DNA of 64,000 bases from Eubacterium_G segne (GTDB taxonomy: Bacteria; Bacillota; Clostridia; Lachnospirales; Lachnospiraceae): positions 1 to 64,000 of the forward strand of contig NZ_JACOOZ010000004.1 of assembly GCF_014287775.1 (NCBI RefSeq). Reading direction: 5' to 3'. This document shows, piece after piece, positions 60,178 to 64,000 of the stretch. Each line of letters starts with the position of its first letter. Position 1 is the stretch's first letter. The notes under the pieces were generated by a model. The model was not told the DNA's origin. It did no database searches and worked only from the letters and a program-made list of their open reading frames with translations. The position numbers and the translations under genes were made by a program.

Positions 60178-61413
60178 TTAATTCAAATAGTCATATGGAT
60201 TTTGATAAGCTCCGTTCACTCTTACTGTAAAATGCAAATGGTTACCTGTAGACGAACCTGTAGTTCCTACAAGCCCTATAGTCTGACCTGCACTTACCTG
60301 TGTTCCCGGACTTACAAGCAACGCTGACATATGCATGTATATAGTATATACACCATTTCCGTGATTAATTCCAATCCAGTTTCCTGCTGTCGGGTTTAAA
60401 TTTGCCCACTCAACAGTTCCTGATGATGCAGCTACAACAGGCGTTCCTGCCGGTGCCGGTATATCAATTCCGTTGTGGAATGAACTTGAACCTGAGAAAG
60501 GATCACTTCTGTAACCATATCCTGATGACACACTGGTATATCCCGGGCAAGGCCATCCAAAACTGCCGTTTCCTGAATGGGAACCACCATTATTCTGATT
60601 ATTATTATTGTTGTTATTGTTATTATTAGCTGCATTTTGTGCTTCCTGAGCAGCCTTTCTTGCTGCTTCCTGTTTTGCAGCATCAATGCTTTGCTGTTCA
60701 GCTGCTGCCACCTTCTGCTCCTGAGCACTGATTTCCGCGTCTAACGCAGCTGAGTTTGCCTCATTATCCTCTAACAGGGCAACATATGTAGACAATTCCT
60801 TCTTCTTTGAATCCGATAACTGCTCTAACTGTGCCTTGTCGTTTTTCTGCTTCTTCTGCATAGTTACAAGATTTTCTTTTTCTGTAACTAATGTTTCCTT
60901 AGCATCAGCAATAGCCTGCTTTGTTTCCTTTAACTTATGAAGCATCTTTCGGTCATACTGTGACAACTCAGTAATGTACTCTGCCTTATTTAAAAACTCA
61001 GTTATACTTTCTGAATTTAAAATCAAATCAAGCATTTGCGTGTCGCCATTTTCATACATATACTGAATTCTAAGCTTCATATCGCTATACTGAACCGTAA
61101 TGCTTTCCTGAGCACTTTTTAATTTTTTATTAGTTTTGTCAATCTTGTCCTTAGTTTTGTCTAATTTCTGATTTGTCTCGTAAATATCTGTGGCAAGTTT
61201 AGTCAGCTGCTTGTCCACCTGACTAATATACGCCTCTGCATCAGACTTTGATGCTTCAAGCTCATTTTTCTGCCGAGCAGCTTTATTTTTCTGGGCATTT
61301 AAGTCTGACAGTTTATCTTTTTCATTGTTTACGTCGGCAAATGATGGTGCAGCCATGCTTATGCTTAACACTATTGCCAATCCGGCTCCTAATACTTTTG
61401 ATAATTTTCTCAT
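60178..61413 (-). CDS. EnvC-like murein hydrolase with M23 domain
   Basis: A 411-residue secreted protein. After the signal peptide (LGAGLAIVLSISMAAPSFA) comes a long antiparallel coiled coil (residues 30-250), an Asn-rich linker with a run of N, and an M23/LytM metallopeptidase domain with HNGIDIPAPAGTPV (His, Asp ligands) and the GNHLHFTVRVNG motif. Coiled-coil M23 proteins next to ftsEX are activated by FtsX to cut septal or side-wall peptidoglycan. The active-site residues are present, so it is likely a hydrolase itself. It lies 11 bp below ftsX. Confidence 0.92.
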   Translation of the reverse strand: MRKLSKVLGAGLAIVLSISMAAPSFADVNNEKDKLSDLNAQKNKAARQKNELEASKSDAEAYISQVDKQLTKLATDIYETNQKLDKTKDKIDKTNKKLKSAQESITVQYSDMKLRIQYMYENGDTQMLDLILNSESITEFLNKAEYITELSQYDRKMLHKLKETKQAIADAKETLVTEKENLVTMQKKQKNDKAQLEQLSDSKKKELSTYVALLEDNEANSAALDAEISAQEQKVAAAEQQSIDAAKQEAARKAAQEAQNAANNNNNNNNNNQNNGGSHSGNGSFGWPCPGYTSVSSGYGYRSDPFSGSSSFHNGIDIPAPAGTPVVAASSGTVEWANLNPTAGNWIGINHGNGVYTIYMHMSALLVSPGTQVSAGQTIGLVGTTGSSTGNHLHFTVRVNGAYQNPYDYLN

Positions 61414-61424
61414 TGTGCTTCCTC

Positions 61425-62333
61425 TTATACTTTCAAATGTTTTCTAAGTGATAACACCGAACCAATAAGTCCGATACCTGCTCCTATTCCTAATCCCATT
61501 GGCACCAATACCGAAAAAATCTCATGTACTGATGCAAAAGAGATTGAACTTGCCATAACGCCAAACTTTGACATTACCAAAGCTACCAATCTGTTATATA
61601 TAACTCTTATCAGGACAAGCGGTATAGCTGAACCAACTAATCCGATAATCATTCCTTCTATTATAAATGGCGCTCTTACAAAAGCGTTGGTTGAACCAAT
61701 AAGTTTCATTATTTTTATTTCGTGCTGTCTTACGGAAATTCCAATCATAACCGTATTGCTTATTAAAAATATACCAACACCTAACAGAATAATAATCAGT
61801 GCCACCGAAATATATCCTAAAACCTTTCCTACGGTAGAAAGTGTTTCTTTCGCCTGTTCCGAATGTTTAACCTTTCTTACTCCATCAAGACCTTCCATTT
61901 TCTTAACGAAAGAATCCTGCTGATTAATGTCCTTTAAGAAGACTGTATATGACGCTGAGTTAGCTAAAGGATTGTCCTTGTCAAATCCTGAAGCTAAATC
62001 CGGGTCATCTTCAAAATAACTTTTCTTAAATCCTTCCCATGCTTCGTCAGCAGATGTGTATTCATACTTGTCTACACGGCTGTCATTTTTAATTTCATTA
62101 CCTATAGCATCAATCTGTTCCTGTTTAATTCCCTTATCAAAGAAAACTGTTACTCCAAGATTTTGCTCAACCTGCTTTTCCATAAAGTTTACATTAATAA
62201 TAATAGTAAAAATAACACCTATAAGGAAAATACACGCTGCAATAGTTCCTATTGACGCTAAAGAAAATAATTTGTTTCTTTTTATGTTAACCAATCCCTG
62301 GTTTACACAATATCCGGCTGTTCTTGCATTCAT
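61425..62333 (-). CDS. ftsX: Cell-division ABC transporter permease FtsX
   Basis: A 302-residue membrane protein with the FtsX layout: first helix (LASIGTIAACIFLIGVIFTI), an extracytoplasmic domain of about 120 residues that would contact the murein hydrolase, then three C-terminal helices (VALIIILLGVGIFLISNTVM and others) enclosing IKIMKLIGSTNAFVRAPF. It works with FtsE and the downstream M23 protein. Directly adjacent to ftsE with no gap. Confidence 0.93.
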   Translation of the reverse strand: MNARTAGYCVNQGLVNIKRNKLFSLASIGTIAACIFLIGVIFTIIINVNFMEKQVEQNLGVTVFFDKGIKQEQIDAIGNEIKNDSRVDKYEYTSADEAWEGFKKSYFEDDPDLASGFDKDNPLANSASYTVFLKDINQQDSFVKKMEGLDGVRKVKHSEQAKETLSTVGKVLGYISVALIIILLGVGIFLISNTVMIGISVRQHEIKIMKLIGSTNAFVRAPFIIEGMIIGLVGSAIPLVLIRVIYNRLVALVMSKFGVMASSISFASVHEIFSVLVPMGLGIGAGIGLIGSVLSLRKHLKV

Positions 62334-63005
62334 TTATTCCACCACCTTGCTGTCGCTTACTTTGACACCTTTTTTCATTGTAATTACACGTTTATTCATT
62401 TTCTCCACAATCTCCATATTGTGGGTAACTACAATAACGGTGGTTCCCTGTCTGTTTACTTTATCTAATAATTTCATGATTTCCCATGAATTCTCCGGGT
62501 CAAGATTTCCTGTAGGTTCATCTGCCAAAAGAATCTGCGGCTTATTTACAATAGCTCTGGCAAGAGCAACTCTCTGCTGTTCTCCACCTGATAACTCGTT
62601 AGGATTTGAACGATACTTTTCCGACAATCCTACCAAAGCAAGAACCTTGGATACATTTTTCTTGATTTCCCTAGGTGCCACGCCTATTACACGCTGTGCA
62701 AAGGCAATGTTTGAATATACATCTCTATCCTGCAATAATCTGAAATCCTGAAATACTACACCTATTTTTCTTCTGTATTTTGCAACGCTTCTTGAGCGAA
62801 GCTTTGATAATTTAACATCGTCAACTGTTATGGTTCCTTCTGTAGGATTTAACTCCTTAAGCAATAATTTTATAAATGTTGATTTTCCTGAGCCACTGGC
62901 TCCCACAACAAATACAAACTCTCCATCATCTATATCAAGATTCAAATTATTCAGTGCCGGTGCCCCGTTTCCATAAGTCTTACTTACACCTTCAATTTTA
63001 ATCAT
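62334..63005 (-). CDS. ftsE: Cell-division ATP-binding protein FtsE
   Basis: A 223-residue ABC ATPase. Walker A is VVGASGSGKSTFIKLLL, the signature NELSGGEQQRVALARAIVNK and Walker B ILLADEPTGNLDPENS, with the H-loop in VIVVTHNMEIV. It drives FtsX conformational change that controls peptidoglycan cleavage. GGAGAAAG stands before the start. First gene of the ftsEX-M23-ctpA cluster. Confidence 0.95.
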   Translation of the reverse strand: MIKIEGVSKTYGNGAPALNNLNLDIDDGEFVFVVGASGSGKSTFIKLLLKELNPTEGTITVDDVKLSKLRSRSVAKYRRKIGVVFQDFRLLQDRDVYSNIAFAQRVIGVAPREIKKNVSKVLALVGLSEKYRSNPNELSGGEQQRVALARAIVNKPQILLADEPTGNLDPENSWEIMKLLDKVNRQGTTVIVVTHNMEIVEKMNKRVITMKKGVKVSDSKVVE

Positions 63006-63058
63006 TTACTTTCTCCTTATTTAATCTCATTAATCACGTAAATATGTTCATAACGTAT

Positions 63059-63097
63059 TAAAAGTGAAAAGCAATATACTCTGCTTTTCACTTTTAA
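63059..63097 (-). terminator. Hairpin between the CdaR-like gene and ftsE
   Basis: TTAAAAGTGAAAAGCA and TGCTTTTCACTTTTAA form a perfect 16-bp stem around a 7-base loop. It ends the regulator transcript before ftsE. Confidence 0.85.
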
Positions 63098-63150
63098 GCA
63101 TCCTCTAAGTAGTTGTCCCACCAACACCGGTGTTCATCCATACCACTTAT

Positions 63151-64000
63151 TTAAAAATCTGTGTTACCCATATACTTCATATACTTAACTACCATTAATG
63201 CAATCTTAAAGGTTATTGCATCCTCAAATACACGGAGGTCTAATCCCGTGCTCTTTTGTAGTTTATCAAGTCTGTATACCAATGTATTTCTGTGTATATA
63301 AAGCTGTCTTGATGTTTCAGAAACATTCAAGCTGTTTTCAAAGAACTTATTAATGGTAGAAAGTGTTTCCTCATCAAACTCATCCGGTGATTTACCCTCA
63401 AAGATTTCTTTAATAAACATTTTGCACAACGGAATCGGTAACTGGTATATAAGTCTTCCTATTCCTAAGTTGTTGTAAGCAACAACACTCTTTGTACTAA
63501 AGAATATTTTTCCTACATCCAACGCCATTCTTGCTTCCTTATATGAACGGGAAACCTCTTTAATTTCTTTTACAATGGTTCCATATGCCACATTCGCCTT
63601 TACCATAGCTTCCGTATTAAGCATATCTACAATAGTGTTAGCTATACGTTCTACTTCCTCATATCCCTGCTTGTCATCTAAATGTTTAACAAGAATAATG
63701 CTCTTTTCATCAACAGCTGTAATAAAATCCTTCTTCTGACCGGAGAACAAAGTTCTCACTGTCTCTAATGCCACGCTGTCCTTTTCATTCTTAGTTTCAA
63801 TAATGCATACACATCTACGTGCATCCACATCAATGTGTAATTTCTTTGCTCTATTATAAATGTCAACAAGGAGAAGATTATCTAAAAGAAGATTCTTAAC
63901 AAAGTTGTCTTTGTCAAATCTTTCTTTGTATGCTACTAACAGATTCTGAATCTGAAATGCTGCCATCTTTCCAACCATAAATACATCATCGCTGGTTCCC
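63151..64000 (-). CDS. CdaR/PucR-family regulator, 5' end outside the window
   Basis: At least 283 residues; the frame is open to the window edge (GTSDDVF precedes the first internal Met), so the true start lies beyond 64000. The middle contains a GGDEF-like/CdaR central domain, and the C-terminus carries the helix-turn-helix SLNVSETSRQLYIHRNTLVY with RLDKLQKSTGLDLRVFEDAI, the hallmark of the CdaR/PucR family (HTH_30). Such regulators often control sugar-acid or nucleotide catabolism. Its target cannot be seen here. Confidence 0.85.
   Translation of the reverse strand, partial: GTSDDVFMVGKMAAFQIQNLLVAYKERFDKDNFVKNLLLDNLLLVDIYNRAKKLHIDVDARRCVCIIETKNEKDSVALETVRTLFSGQKKDFITAVDEKSIILVKHLDDKQGYEEVERIANTIVDMLNTEAMVKANVAYGTIVKEIKEVSRSYKEARMALDVGKIFFSTKSVVAYNNLGIGRLIYQLPIPLCKMFIKEIFEGKSPDEFDEETLSTINKFFENSLNVSETSRQLYIHRNTLVYRLDKLQKSTGLDLRVFEDAITFKIALMVVKYMKYMGNTDF

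Overview
The window looks like chromosome from a low-GC Clostridia bacterium, most likely family Lachnospiraceae. I infer this from gene content (CD1871A-type redox cassette, Tad pilus locus, BspA-like LRR surface protein, CdaR-family regulator, Lachnospiraceae-style mobilizable elements with short proteins ending in DFRW); no rRNA or tRNA was seen.

Layout. About 0-15.5 kb is patchy accessory DNA: a broken transposase, an acetyltransferase and YitT-like membrane protein, a nitrilase fragment, a small DUF6061-type gene, a redox cassette (CD1871A-type peptide, membrane 4Fe-4S protein, thioredoxin-fold lipoprotein) with a divergent two-component system, an IS3 scar, a phosphatase, a five- or six-gene unrecognised operon headed by a WYL regulator, and a group II intron behind a terminator. 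From 15.5 to 36.5 kb, four copies of the last bases of guaA (core GAGTTTGA[A/G]TA on the minus strand, at 15514, 21290, 28779 and 36541) split the DNA into att-bounded modules. Module C (15.5-21.3 kb) has no integrase but carries a five-gene overlapping defence operon (AAA15 ATPase, RloB-like protein, CD-NTase, E2-like protein with SEC-C, SLATT membrane effector) plus a HEPN/UDG-like gene pair. Modules A (21.3-28.8 kb) and B (28.8-36.5 kb) are integrative mobilizable elements with the same plan: repressor, excisionase, tyrosine integrase, MobC-like protein, replication protein, repeat-rich putative origin, DFRW protein, 23-bp palindrome, relaxase. Their relaxases (MobQ-like versus MobV) and replication proteins belong to different families.

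From 36.5 kb to the end is conserved chromosome, nearly all on the minus strand: guaA, uvrA, uvrB, a DivIVA-like protein, a DUF192 protein, a complete Tad/Flp pilus locus (tadC, tadB, tadA, tadZ-like, cpaB, tadE, two flp pilins, prepilin peptidase, TadG-like protein) with a 1551-residue LRR surface protein inside it, then a YesL-like protein, a CtpA protease, an M23 hydrolase, ftsX, ftsE and a CdaR-type regulator cut by the window edge.

How it works together. guaA serves as an integration hotspot. Mobilizable elements enter its 3' end and restore the last codons, and stacking of elements has trapped a defence module between att sites. The most notable candidate system is the single-promoter composite operon at 15.66-19.97 kb, which joins an AbiL/PARIS-like ATPase-TOPRIM pair to a type II-short-like CBASS.
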